Assembly (NCBI GenBank): GCA_949297785.1 | Contig: CASFTW010000010.1 | Span: 1-64,000 of the forward strand | DNA: 64,000 nucleotides | Reading direction: 5' to 3' | From: an uncultured Spirochaetales bacterium | GTDB lineage: Bacteria; Spirochaetota; Spirochaetia; Sphaerochaetales; Sphaerochaetaceae | Part shown: positions 8,655 to 17,115 of the stretch, piece after piece | Position numbering within the stretch: position 1 is the first letter of the stretch | How the letters are laid out: each line of letters starts with the position of its first letter | Position numbers and translations under genes: made by a program | Notes under the pieces: model-generated | Seen by the model: only the letters and a program-made list of their open reading frames with translations | Database searches by the model: none | What the model was told of the DNA's origin: nothing

Positions 8655-9017
8655 CTATTTTGTCTCAATCCTGTCTAATAAGGAATAGAAATTAGACTCA
8701 AGCAAGGAAAAAGGCAAAACCTTTCCGGGATACACTACCAAGGCAATATCATGACCAGCGGTCGGATTTTCTTCATCAAACATGACTCTTTCAGGATATA
8801 GACGGAACAACTCTTTCATCTGACGTCTTATCTTGTTCCTTTCAACGGAATTTCCGTATTTTCTGGCAGGAATCACAATGAAACGGTCAAAACAGAGATT
8901 GTTTTCTATAACCATTAATCGCATTCCCTTGCAGGAATAAGAGTCTCCCTGCCTGAAAATGCGATCGATGTCATATTTCTTGCGTATTATCTCTTTCTTA
9001 GAAAGGCTTCTTCTCAT
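8655..9017 (-). CDS. rnpA: Ribonuclease P protein component
   Basis: The 120-aa basic protein carries the RnpA signature near residues 55-70 ([19 protein letters not shown]) and the N-terminal region with [21 protein letters not shown]. It binds the RNase P RNA and helps process tRNA 5' ends. Its start at 9017 lies inside the 3' end of rpmH, a 20-bp overlap, which ties its translation to L34. The yidC gene follows after 77 bp. Confidence 0.95.
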   Translation of the reverse strand: MRRSLSKKEIIRKKYDIDRIFRQGDSYSCKGMRLMVIENNLCFDRFIVIPARKYGNSVERNKIRRQMKELFRLYPERVMFDEENPTAGHDIALVVYPGKVLPFSLLESNFYSLLDRIETK

Positions 9018-9165
9018 CGGAAACTGTCAGGCTGTGTCTGCCCTTTGCCCTGCGGCGGGCAAGTACGAGACGGCCACCCTTTGTAGCCATGCGTGCTCTG
9101 AATCCGAAAGTTCTTGTTCTCTTTGTCTTACTCGGCTGATAAGTTCTTTTTCCCTTGTAACTCAT
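8998..9165 (-). CDS. rpmH: Large ribosomal subunit protein bL34
   Basis: The 55-aa, very basic protein reads [36 protein letters not shown], then [17 protein letters not shown]. This matches the L34 signature (KRTYQPS, GFRARM.T..GR.VL..RR.KGR). The N terminus is slightly longer than the usual MKRT start and the tail has about 8 extra residues. The start at 9165 lies 8 bp after GGAG. The 3' end overlaps rnpA by 20 bp. Confidence 0.96.
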   Translation of the reverse strand: MSYKGKRTYQPSKTKRTRTFGFRARMATKGGRLVLARRRAKGRHSLTVSDEKKPF

Positions 9166-9201
9166 ATTTATCTCCAATAACAGCGATATTTTGTTTCTTC
9201 A

Positions 9202-9252
9202 GGACAAAAGTGTCCGACTTGCAACTCTATAAAATAAAAAGAAAACAGTCAA
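9202..9252 (-). promoter_or_regulatory. Promoter and leader hairpin of rpmH operon
   Basis: On the minus strand TTGACT (9252-9247) and TAGAGT (9229-9224) are separated by exactly 17 bp, a sigma70-type promoter. The transcribed leader then contains GGACA-CTTT-TGTCC (9215-9202), a small hairpin 37 bp before the bL34 start. Confidence 0.55.
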
Positions 9253-9268
9253 GATACTATGAAAAGGC

Positions 9269-9604
9269 TCAGTTAAGCACCTTAACTTTTCTTATTTCAT
9301 ACCCGGGAAGTTTTTCATGAAGTCTCATGAGCACCTCTTTTTCGTGCATTCTGAAGTATGTATTGTATGCAGGATGAGAACACCTGACTGTAATTGACAG
9401 TCTTTCCACACATTCAAGAGTGACATTGCCGTACATCTCATCACCTATGATGTACTGCCAGTATTTTGCAACAGGTTCCTCGCCTCCAAGCTCCTTTTTC
9501 CATTCATCTTCAAGCTTCTCTATGCATTCACCTATTGTTTTCTCCTGCCATCTATGACTTTTTCTCAACTCTTCCCTCCCTGACTGTGTATTCAAGCATT
9601 TCAT
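9269..9604 (-). CDS. dciA: DciA-like (DUF721) helicase-loader protein
   Basis: A small protein (111 aa from the ATG at 9604) whose core, from TIGECIEKLEDEWKKELGG through KYWQYIIGDEMYGNVTLE to EVLMRLHEKLPGYEIRKVKV, follows the DUF721/DciA pattern: an alpha segment, then a KH-like half with a terminal beta strand. DciA loads the DnaB helicase in bacteria that lack DnaC/DnaI, and its gene is often next to recF, as here. The first 53 bp overlap the recF 3' end. A TTG at 9568 behind AGGGAGG would give a 99-aa product with almost no overlap, so the start is uncertain. Confidence 0.75.
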   Translation of the reverse strand: MKCLNTQSGREELRKSHRWQEKTIGECIEKLEDEWKKELGGEEPVAKYWQYIIGDEMYGNVTLECVERLSITVRCSHPAYNTYFRMHEKEVLMRLHEKLPGYEIRKVKVLN

Positions 9605-10637
9605 CCTTTCTGGAAGAGAAGTATTTCTCATCAGGAAGAAAAGTGAAGAAAGCCTGACTGTAATCAGTGAGAAGGGAAAGAAAATTCCCTCTTTTGACAT
9701 TGTCAAGCTCGAGAAGAACGTCATCAATGAGAAGCAGAGGCTTTTTACCGGTCATCTTTATGAAGAATCTTGCTTCTGCAAGTCTGAAAAGAAGGGATGC
9801 AAGCCTGATCTGGCCGGTTGAACCGCTCTGGGAAAAAGGACCGTTCTCATCATATACCGTAAACCTGTCGCGGTGTATTCCTGATGAAGTCGTCATAAGA
9901 TTCATATCCCTTTCCCTTGTGCTTTCAAGATAGCTTACAACCTCATCTTCGCTTTTCAGATCTCTCCATGAAGGCTGATAACGTATTGAAAGTTCCTTTT
10001 CCGTCTGTGAAATTTCCTTGTACAGGGATGGAAATATTTCATTGAACATCTTAACACCTTCCTCTCTTTCCCTTGAAACCTCAAGACCATATTTGGCAAG
10101 ACGCTCATCATAAAGAGAAAGGAGAGAAGACTGACGTGCCTTTATTGCCGCATTTCTCTGCATAAGTATCGTCTTGTAACGGCGCAGGCTGTCAAGATAA
10201 AGGGGATTGTACATACTGAAAGTCTGATCAAAAAAACGACGTCTGTATTCAGGTTCTCCCTTCACGAAATTTATATCATCGTGGGAGAATACAATCGAGG
10301 GGAAATTGTAGATAAGCTCCTTTCTGTCCCTTATCTCCTTACCGTCAAGAAGTATCCTTCTTTTTCCACCCCTGTTCACATACTCAACCTTTCTTTCAAG
10401 ACCGTCATCACAGACAGCAATGCCTACAATATGTACACGATCCTTATTGAAAGTGATTATTTCCTTCGCATTTCCGGTCCTGAACGATGAACCGTAGGAA
10501 AGAAGATAAACGGACTCGAGAATATTTGTCTTTCCCTGTCCGTTTATTCCTTCGAGTATCACATTGCGGCAGTCAGTGTTGATACCCGAATTCTCTATGT
10601 TCCTGAAATTATAATACTTTAGTTCTTTGAATCTCAT
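9552..10637 (-). CDS. recF: DNA replication and repair protein RecF
   Basis: The 361-aa protein has the RecF layout: MRFKELKYYNFRNI at the N terminus, Walker A GINGQGKTN near residue 32, a middle coiled helical region, the ABC-type signature region (FSQSGSTGQIRLASLLFRLA), and Walker B LLLIDDVLLELD. RecF is an SMC-like ATPase that loads RecA at ssDNA gaps with RecO and RecR; recR lies at 59 kb in this window. It starts 2 bp after the dnaN stop, so it is co-transcribed with dnaN. Confidence 0.96.
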   Translation of the reverse strand: MRFKELKYYNFRNIENSGINTDCRNVILEGINGQGKTNILESVYLLSYGSSFRTGNAKEIITFNKDRVHIVGIAVCDDGLERKVEYVNRGGKRRILLDGKEIRDRKELIYNFPSIVFSHDDINFVKGEPEYRRRFFDQTFSMYNPLYLDSLRRYKTILMQRNAAIKARQSSLLSLYDERLAKYGLEVSREREEGVKMFNEIFPSLYKEISQTEKELSIRYQPSWRDLKSEDEVVSYLESTRERDMNLMTTSSGIHRDRFTVYDENGPFSQSGSTGQIRLASLLFRLAEARFFIKMTGKKPLLLIDDVLLELDNVKRGNFLSLLTDYSQAFFTFLPDEKYFSSRKDEMLEYTVREGRVEKKS

Positions 10638-10639
10638 GA

Positions 10640-11740
10640 TCAGTGCATCGGCATAATTACAAAGATATAATCCCTTTCAGGTTCAGGCAACACCGCTATT
10701 GCCGTGTTTGCGCTGTTGAAGCATATTTTAACGCTTTCTGTCTCAATTATCTTGAGAGGAGTCTGAAGGAAACTGTAATTGAACGATATTGTGGTATCAG
10801 GACCGTCATAATCACAGTTTATCATTATCTTTGCATCTCCGATTTCAGTATTCTCACTGCTCAACAGTACACCGTTACGGCTGAAGTCAAGGAAAATTTT
10901 CTTGCTGTTTGAATCAACACAGAGTGACACCTGGTTCAGGGCATCGAGAAGACTCTTGACATTTATCCTACATTCATAGGCAAAGCTCTGAGGAATAACC
11001 TTCCTGTATGCCGGATAGTTTCCGGTTATAAGAGTCGAATAGATCGAATGTCCGTTTATCTCTGCGAATATGTAGGCATTTGTCACTGCAATCGAGAAAA
11101 GACCTTCTCCGCTTCCGATCGCCATGAGCTGGTTGAGGAATTTTATTGGAATGATGCACGGCCTGAAGTCTGGAATTTCCTGCTCGAAAACCTTTCTTGA
11201 ACAGCTGAGTCTTTTACCGTCCGTAGATGCAAGTACAAGCTGACCTTCATCATTCTTTTCCATATAGACACCGGTTAGGAAGAATTTTGTTTCATCAGTA
11301 CCTACTGAGAATGAGGTTTTATGAATCATATCGAAGAAGTCTCTCTGTGAAAGGGAGAAATAAGGATCGGAACATGTCATGAGTTCAGGAAATCTGTCAG
11401 CGGCAAGAGTCTTCAGATTGAATCTTATACTGTCATTTCCGGCTACGGTTATATTTATCCTGTCATCATCATCTGTGAAGATAAGATCACATGAAGGCAG
11501 TGATTTCAATATTGAAAGGAACTTTTCACAGATTACGGTCGTTGATCCCGGAACTTCCGTCACAACAGGAAAACTCGTGGAAAAACCGAGTTTTGTGTCC
11601 GTGCTTTTGATTGTCAGCAGATTCTGGTAGTTTTCAATAAGAACGTTTGATGATATTGAAAGGGCATTTCTCTGACTTGTGAAATTATTGGCGTGCTCGA
11701 TTTCTTTAAGAATTGTGTCTCTCTGACAGATAAACTTCAT
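10640..11740 (-). CDS. dnaN: DNA polymerase III beta sliding clamp
   Basis: The 366-aa protein has the clamp's normal length and opens MKFICQRDTILKEIEHANNF. Segments typical of the three repeated domains are visible, such as LTGVYMEKNDEGQLVLASTDGKRLS (domain 2) and the C-terminal end PEPERDYIFVIMPMH (usual P.R......M..). An upstream in-frame ATG at 11809 has no ribosome site; the ATG at 11740 follows AAGGAGCTTTAC. Unlike the common dnaA-dnaN pairing, two unrelated genes and an origin-like region lie between dnaN and dnaA. Confidence 0.96.
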   Translation of the reverse strand: MKFICQRDTILKEIEHANNFTSQRNALSISSNVLIENYQNLLTIKSTDTKLGFSTSFPVVTEVPGSTTVICEKFLSILKSLPSCDLIFTDDDDRINITVAGNDSIRFNLKTLAADRFPELMTCSDPYFSLSQRDFFDMIHKTSFSVGTDETKFFLTGVYMEKNDEGQLVLASTDGKRLSCSRKVFEQEIPDFRPCIIPIKFLNQLMAIGSGEGLFSIAVTNAYIFAEINGHSIYSTLITGNYPAYRKVIPQSFAYECRINVKSLLDALNQVSLCVDSNSKKIFLDFSRNGVLLSSENTEIGDAKIMINCDYDGPDTTISFNYSFLQTPLKIIETESVKICFNSANTAIAVLPEPERDYIFVIMPMH

Positions 11741-12096
11741 GTAAAGCTCCTTTATTAATAAACATAATATATTATAGATTATTTCGCTTTCATCTTCAAA
11801 CACCTTCATTACTGATATTACGGAGTATTTTTAAAAAGGATCAGTAGTAATAACAGTAATGAACATAAATTGTTGAAAACTATTATATTTTGTTTTTATA
11901 TATGAAAATATTTAAAGTGAAACATTGTTGATAACTTGTTGAAAAATAAAATATTAATGTTGAAAATGCTGAAAAAAAAGGTTTTTTTGGAAAATAACAG
12001 AAAAAGTCTGTTGATTTAAACAGAGTTTTCAACAGGTTTTGAGAGTGTTTTAAACAGGTTTTCCACAGACTTTTCAACAGCCTTGTTGAAAACTTT
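11741..12096. other. oriC: Candidate oriC: 356-bp AT-rich region upstream of dnaN
   Basis: The stretch has no gene. The half next to dnaN (11741-11870) is very AT-rich, suitable for unwinding. The other half holds array B of DnaA-box-like repeats. The region lies within the leftward-transcribed replication genes, about 3 kb from the point where gene direction flips (between dnaA and gyrB). Origin function is inferred from repeats, AT content and gene context only. Confidence 0.55.
11870..12093. other. DnaA-box-like 11-bp repeats (array B)
   Basis: TTGTTGAAAAC lies at 11870-11880. TTGTTGATAAC (11925-11935) is followed directly by TTGTTGAAAA (11936-11945). In the opposite orientation, five consecutive units begin with TTTT at 12026, 12037, 12048, 12059 and 12071: TTTTCAACAGG, TTTTGAGAGTG, TTTTAAACAGG, TTTTCCACAGA and TTTTCAACAG. 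Then TTGTTGAAAAC at 12083-12093 closes the array in inverted orientation. TTTTCCACA is a standard DnaA-box variant. The 11-bp phasing puts all sites on one face of the helix. Confidence 0.65.
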
Positions 12097-12786
12097 TCAG
12101 ACAAGTTTCCTCAAAGATTGAAGAAGGAAATGATTGAAAACGGCTATGACCCTTCCGACTCCAAGGAATGCTATTATCGTACCGATTCCTATACCTATTA
12201 TGTGTCCCCGTGCAATCAATGATATGATTATTGTCAATGATACGTTTATACCGTCAAATACATTTTTAATAAATCCTGTTTCCTTTTTGAAAAGATCGGA
12301 CAGGGCCTGAACTATGCCATCTCCTGGATTTGGAATGAGACGCATGTCCAGTGTCGCAGCTGCACCTACTCCTGTTGCGACTATTGCAGCAGCCAGTGCT
12401 GTGATTCTTCCCGGCATTGATGAGAAAAAGCCATCCTGGAGTGTGTTCATCTGAGGTATCATTATTTCAAATACATTCATTATTCTGGTGAAGACAAGTG
12501 AGAGAGGCAGCTGAAGTATATCTTTTATTATGAGGCTTCTTAATTTAATATCATTGTTTTTTCTTGACAGATGAATATGGATAATGATCTGTATTATGAC
12601 GAATACCGAATACAGAACGAATGTTGTGTCTCCGATTGGAAGCGAAAGAATTGACGAGAAACAGTTCGCCACTGAAATTATCGGAGATACACCAAGTCCT
12701 GTCTTTACGTTAAGTGATATTCCGAATGCAAGAATCAGCATTCCTGCAAGATAAACTGTCATACGTTTCAGGTATTTTGTGTTCAT
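12097..12786 (-). CDS. YczE/YyaS/YitT-family membrane protein
   Basis: The 229-aa protein is almost wholly hydrophobic with about five to six TM segments. The opening segment MTVYLAGMLILAFGISLNVK, TGLGVSPIISV and later LIPNPGDGIVQALSDL are characteristic of the YczE/YyaS/YitT group, integral inner-membrane proteins of unknown biochemical role. It sits between dnaN and dnaA, breaking the normal operon, and its 3' end abuts array B. Confidence 0.8.
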   Translation of the reverse strand: MNTKYLKRMTVYLAGMLILAFGISLNVKTGLGVSPIISVANCFSSILSLPIGDTTFVLYSVFVIIQIIIHIHLSRKNNDIKLRSLIIKDILQLPLSLVFTRIMNVFEIMIPQMNTLQDGFFSSMPGRITALAAAIVATGVGAAATLDMRLIPNPGDGIVQALSDLFKKETGFIKNVFDGINVSLTIIISLIARGHIIGIGIGTIIAFLGVGRVIAVFNHFLLQSLRKLV

Positions 12787-12840
12787 GATGGAAAATTATA
12801 GTTTGAATTAAAATCGTATGCCAGATGTAATCATTCTGAT

Positions 12841-12890
12841 GGGGTGAGATGACACAAAAAAAGAGAAGATGAACAGCTGAACATCTTCTC
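12841..12890 (-). terminator. Terminator after the small secreted protein gene
   Basis: A perfect 9-bp stem GAGAAGATG / CATCTTCTC (12863-12871 and 12882-12890) is followed on the minus strand by TTTTTTT. It lies 16 bp after the stop at 12906. Confidence 0.8.
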
Positions 12891-12905
12891 TCTGTTCCGT
12901 ATTTT

Positions 12906-13172
12906 TTAAAGTGCTGTGAATACGAAACGAAGGGGGTTACCAAAATTCGAGTAGTCGCTGATAAGGTTATTGTCCATATCGTATGCGGCTACATCCACAT
13001 CTTCTGAGTTGATTCCGACACTCAGACCTCTGTCATCCTGTGTTATCTCAACTCTTGGAGGTACTGTTGCTCTGAGGTGCAAGGTAATGGTGTCGGTATC
13101 TGCCCATACTGATGTGATGCACATAGCAGTCAATATTAGAAAAGTAAAAATAAATTTGACAACATCCGACAT
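12906..13172 (-). CDS. Small exported protein of unknown function
   Basis: The 88-aa protein starts MSDVVKFIFTFLILTAMCIT with a cleavage-type end SVWA, a clear signal peptide, leaving about 64 residues. The mature part (ITLHLRATVPPRVEITQDDR, then NPLRFVFTAL) is strand-rich and resembles the short all-beta modules of WxL or pilin-like surface proteins, but no family can be named. The ATG at 13172 is behind GGAG; an upstream in-frame ATG at 13229 is not. It has its own terminator. Confidence 0.6.
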   Translation of the reverse strand: MSDVVKFIFTFLILTAMCITSVWADTDTITLHLRATVPPRVEITQDDRGLSVGINSEDVDVAAYDMDNNLISDYSNFGNPLRFVFTAL

Positions 13173-13519
13173 TACTTTGCTCCATATTTGCAATATATGT
13201 ATAATGTCAAAAGTTGCAAATGTCAACATTTTTTATTTATAAATTTTTATATTAAAAGAAATTAACATATGTCATATGATGTTTTAAATTAAATTGAAAC
13301 ATATAACATACTTAATACAAAAATTATAAAATACAAATTTTTTAAAATTAAATATGTATGAAGTAAAATGCGTGTTACGCGCTTTAAACGGGTAAATTTA
13401 TAAAAAAAGCTTATGTCATACGTATTCTTATGACATAAGCTTTACTTCTTACATTTATGATGTGTGAAAAAGAGTATTTTCTTTGTGAATTTCCGACATA
13501 AGGAGTGAAAAGTGAGAAG
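13173..13519. other. AT-rich spacer downstream of dnaA
   Basis: A 347-bp gene-free stretch. It contains the dnaA terminator and presumably the promoter of the small exported protein. Between 13230 and 13380 it is extremely AT-rich, with no DnaA-box-like site. Confidence 0.6.
13402..13442 (-). terminator. Terminator of dnaA
   Basis: A perfect 14-bp stem AAGCTTATGTCATA / TATGACATAAGCTT (13407-13420 and 13429-13442) with an 8-bp loop ends, read on the minus strand, in seven T residues. It lies 78 bp after the dnaA stop. Confidence 0.85.
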
Positions 13520-14863
13520 TCAGCGCGCTTTTGACCTTATATTTGTCTCAAGTAAATCAAGCGCAGAGGAAAGTTCTGCATTGCTTTTTCTCTCTTTTTC
13601 AATCTTGTCAATTGAATGGGTTATCGTTGAATGATCCCTGTCAAAGTATGTTCCTATCTCGGTCGTTGAATACTGTGTGATCTTTCTTGTAAGGTAGATT
13701 GAGATGTTTCTGGCATCCTTTATGATTGCGGTTCTCTTCTTTCCCTTTATGTCGGAAATGTCGATGTTGTAGTATGATGCGACCTCCTTGACTATCATGC
13801 TGATGGAAATATCTTGTTCGCTTGCAATAGGTGCCGATATTATATTCTTTAGCTGTTCCTGTGCAGTTTCAAGCGTTATTTTCTGCTTTATCAGTGTTGA
13901 ATAGGCTATCAGTGTGGTGAGTGACCCCTCAAGGTCCCTTACGTTTGTCTTTATATTCTCGGCGATGTAGTTTATGACACTGTCATATATCTCTACATTC
14001 TTTTCCCTGCATTTCTTCTTTAGTATCGCCACACGTGTCTCATAGTCAGGTGCCGTGAGATTTATGTTAAGACCTCTTGTGAAGCGTGATTTAAGGCGGT
14101 CTGTGAAGCCCTTGAGCTCGCTTATGGGGCGGTCGCATGTGAAAACAATCTGCTTGTTCGTCTCATACAGGTCATTGAATGTATGGAAAAGCTCTTCCTG
14201 TGTCTGTATTTTCTTTTCAAGGAAGTGTATGTCGTCGATGAGAAGCACATCCGCCTTTCTGTATTTTATCCTGAACTGGGATGTGTTCTTGTTTGTCAGG
14301 GACTGTATGTAGTCATTGGTGAAGGTTTCCGCCGTCACATATATGACATTCTTCCTGGGATTCTCCTTTTCCACGTAGTTTCCTATTGATTCGAGAAGAT
14401 GTGTCTTTCCAAGTCCTACACCACCGTATATGAGACACGGGTTGTAGCTCATGCCCGGATGCATGGCGATTGCTTTTGCCGCATTATATGCGAAGAGAGT
14501 GCTTTCGCATGGAATGAAACTCTCAAATGTATATACCGGATTCAAAAGACTTGTGCGTGTCCTTGATTTTTCTTCTTTCCGGGGAATGTCTTCCTTTCCT
14601 GCATCCTCATCAGTGATGCTTTCATCAGCTGCGATGCTTATGCTGAGTTCTATCTTCTGCCCGCTCAGTTCCTCAAGCATGTTGACCAGTTCTGTTCTGC
14701 ACTGTTTTTCAAAGTTCGCCTTTGTCATGGCAGAGTCGCATTCGAGGAAAATGGTGTTTTTATCGCTTTTCCTGAATGTGATATAGTCAAGCCACATGAT
14801 TTTCGACTGGGGCAGACTCTCATGAAGCTGCTCCAGCGCCTGGTACCAGATGTCTTCTAACAT
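13520..14863 (-). CDS. dnaA: Chromosomal replication initiator DnaA
   Basis: The 447-aa protein shows all four DnaA domains. Domain I is MLEDIWYQALEQLHESLP, followed by a charged linker. The AAA+ domain has Walker A YGGVGLGKTHLLESIGN near residue 145 and Walker B VLLIDDIHFL. Domain IV has the DNA-binding signature YFDRDHSTITHSIDKIEK. It binds DnaA boxes and opens oriC. The ATG at 14863 gives the usual N terminus; an ATG four codons upstream (14875) is possible, and neither has a ribosome-binding site. The gene diverges from gyrB and has its own terminator, so it is a single-gene transcript rather than part of a dnaA-dnaN operon. Confidence 0.97.
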   Translation of the reverse strand: MLEDIWYQALEQLHESLPQSKIMWLDYITFRKSDKNTIFLECDSAMTKANFEKQCRTELVNMLEELSGQKIELSISIAADESITDEDAGKEDIPRKEEKSRTRTSLLNPVYTFESFIPCESTLFAYNAAKAIAMHPGMSYNPCLIYGGVGLGKTHLLESIGNYVEKENPRKNVIYVTAETFTNDYIQSLTNKNTSQFRIKYRKADVLLIDDIHFLEKKIQTQEELFHTFNDLYETNKQIVFTCDRPISELKGFTDRLKSRFTRGLNINLTAPDYETRVAILKKKCREKNVEIYDSVINYIAENIKTNVRDLEGSLTTLIAYSTLIKQKITLETAQEQLKNIISAPIASEQDISISMIVKEVASYYNIDISDIKGKKRTAIIKDARNISIYLTRKITQYSTTEIGTYFDRDHSTITHSIDKIEKERKSNAELSSALDLLETNIRSKAR

Positions 14864-14992
14864 AATATGTATCATATTGGTTGAAGCTCTTTTTTTTCAA
14901 GAGTTTTGAAGCTTTAATTAAAATTTAACATATTTTTTTATAATGGAAAAATATATTTAAATTGAAACTGTAAGCGCATGTTATTGTATTTT

Positions 14993-15043
14993 TTGACAAT
15001 TGAGGATAATATATCTAAGGTTATTTATTATACGCACGCGTAT
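14993..15043 (+). promoter_or_regulatory. Possible gyrB promoter and palindrome
   Basis: TTGACA at 14993-14998 is followed by AT-rich sequence with only weak -10 candidates. A palindrome ATACGC-AC-GCGTAT at 15030-15043 lies 33 bp before the gyrB start and could be an operator. No function is shown by sequence alone. Confidence 0.3.
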
Positions 15044-15076
15044 GAATCCTAAATGACTGAAATAAGGGAAAATTGC

Positions 15077-17104
15077 ATGAATGAAACAAATTTGAACGAA
15101 GAGACGGAGATGCAGGTACCCGACAGTATCATGAATGGAAGCGAGGAATACAACAGCAGCGAGATTCAGGTACTTGAAGGTCTTGAACATGTACGTCTCC
15201 GCCCGGGTATGTACATAGGTACTACAGGTATTGACGGGCTTCATCATCTTGTGTATGAGGTGCTGGACAACAGTATTGATGAGGCCATGGCCGGTTTCTG
15301 CGATCATATCCAGATTTATTTCGACAACGGAGAATATGGCGAGATCTGCACTGTTGAGGATAACGGACGTGGCATTCCCACCGACATTCACCCTCAGGTC
15401 GGGAAGTCCGCACTTGAAGTATGTCTTACAAAGCTCAATGCGGGAGGAAAATTCGGAAAGGGAGCCTACAAGGTATCAGGAGGTCTTCACGGTGTGGGTG
15501 TTTCATGCGTGAATGCTCTTTCCATATGGCTTGAGGCGACTGTATATCATGATGGAAAGATATTCCGCCAGGTTTATCACAGAGGTGTTCCTGAAGAAGA
15601 TGTAAGGGTGATCGGAACATGTGATCCGGATAAGCACGGGACAACCATCCGTTTCTCTCCTGATTTTGATGTAATGGAGAAGAACAGCTTCAACTATGAT
15701 ACCCTTGCAGCCCGTTTCAGGGAGCTGAGCTATCTGAACAGGGGTATAAAGATAACGCTGACGGACAGACGGACGGATGAACCCAAGGTGGAGGTTTTTC
15801 ACTCCGAAGGAGGTCTTTCCGAATTCGTAAGTTACCTTAACCAATACAAGAAGACACTGTTCCCTCCTATCGCATTCGATGCCGTCAAGAATGATGTGGT
15901 GGTCGAAATAGCGCTGCAGTACAACGACAAGTACGATGAAAAGGTCTATTCCTTCGTGAATAACATCAACACCCGCGAAGGCGGCACCCACCTGACCGGT
16001 TTCAAGACTGCCATTCTCATGGCTGTCAACAACCAGCTTCAGAAGAACCAGAAGATGATGAAGAAATTCGGTAACGACAAACTTGAGTCCACCGATATTT
16101 CCGAAGGTCTCACCGGCGTGGTGTCAATCAAGATCGCGAATCCCCAGTTTGAAGGTCAGACCAAGATGAAGCTGGGAAATGCTAATGTAAGGGGTATTGT
16201 CCAGTCTCTCGTTTATGAGAAGCTCAACAATTACTTTGATGAATTCCCGGCGAACATCGAGATGCTTCTTGACAAGGCTATCAGTGCTGCTCTGGGCCGT
16301 ATAGCTGCACGCAAGGCACGTGAGCAGATAAGGAAGAAGAGCGAAGGAGGAGGTCTTCCGGGAAAGCTTGCCGACTGTTCCGAGAAGGATCCTGCAAAGT
16401 GCGAGGTTTTCATCGTTGAGGGTGATTCTGCAGGCGGATCGGCAAAGCAGGGACGCGACAGAAGGTTCCAGGCGATTCTTCCGCTGTGGGGCAAGATGCT
16501 CAATGTCGAGAAAGCCCAGGAGTACAAGGTGCTTGGCAATGACAAGCTTCAGCCTGTCATCTCCACTATTGGAGCCGGCCTTACACGCTATAACAACAAC
16601 AGTAACGAAGGTGCTCCGGATGATGAGCAGACTTTTGACATAACAAAGGCACGCTATCACAAGATCATTATCATGGCCGATGCCGATGTCGACGGTTCCC
16701 ATATCAGGACACTGCTTCTGACTTTCTTCTTCCGTTATATGAGACCTCTCATCGAAGCGGGATATATTTATTTCGCAATGCCTCCTCTTTACAAGATCAC
16801 TCTCGGCAAGAAGGTGTTCTATGCCTATGATGAGGCGGACAAGAAGAAGATAATCGAAGAGAATGCCGCCGGAATGGATGAAGCCAAGATACCTATCCAG
16901 CGCTATAAGGGTCTTGGTGAAATGAACCCTGAGCAGCTTTGGGAGACTACGATGAATCCCGAGACAAGACTCATCAGCAAGGTTCACCTTTCTGATGCCG
17001 AGGAAGCTGACAGAGTGTTCTCTATGCTTATGGGCGAAGATGTTGAGCCCAGACGTGAGTTCATTGAACAGAATGCCACTTACGTATCAAACCTTGATGT
17101 ATGA
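15077..17104 (+). CDS. gyrB: DNA gyrase subunit B
   Basis: The 675-aa ATPase subunit of gyrase. The GHKL ATP site is seen in DNSIDEAMAGFCDHI, DNGRGIPTDIHPQ and GGLHGVGVSCVNALS. The Toprim domain has EGDSAGGSAKQGRDRRFQ and DADVDGSHIRTLLLTFFFR. The C-terminal RYKGLGEMNPEQLWETTMNP is intact. Gyrase introduces negative supercoils. An in-frame ATG at 15053 exists, but the ATG at 15077 follows AAGGG and is preferred. gyrA starts 11 bp after the stop. Confidence 0.96.
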   Translation: MNETNLNEETEMQVPDSIMNGSEEYNSSEIQVLEGLEHVRLRPGMYIGTTGIDGLHHLVYEVLDNSIDEAMAGFCDHIQIYFDNGEYGEICTVEDNGRGIPTDIHPQVGKSALEVCLTKLNAGGKFGKGAYKVSGGLHGVGVSCVNALSIWLEATVYHDGKIFRQVYHRGVPEEDVRVIGTCDPDKHGTTIRFSPDFDVMEKNSFNYDTLAARFRELSYLNRGIKITLTDRRTDEPKVEVFHSEGGLSEFVSYLNQYKKTLFPPIAFDAVKNDVVVEIALQYNDKYDEKVYSFVNNINTREGGTHLTGFKTAILMAVNNQLQKNQKMMKKFGNDKLESTDISEGLTGVVSIKIANPQFEGQTKMKLGNANVRGIVQSLVYEKLNNYFDEFPANIEMLLDKAISAALGRIAARKAREQIRKKSEGGGLPGKLADCSEKDPAKCEVFIVEGDSAGGSAKQGRDRRFQAILPLWGKMLNVEKAQEYKVLGNDKLQPVISTIGAGLTRYNNNSNEGAPDDEQTFDITKARYHKIIIMADADVDGSHIRTLLLTFFFRYMRPLIEAGYIYFAMPPLYKITLGKKVFYAYDEADKKKIIEENAAGMDEAKIPIQRYKGLGEMNPEQLWETTMNPETRLISKVHLSDAEEADRVFSMLMGEDVEPRREFIEQNATYVSNLDV

Positions 17105-17115
17105 GGTAAAGAGCC

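Noticed and set aside
14864-15076. oriC between dnaA and gyrB
   Set aside because: The stretch is AT-rich and marks the switch in gene direction, but no DnaA-box-like sites were found in it.
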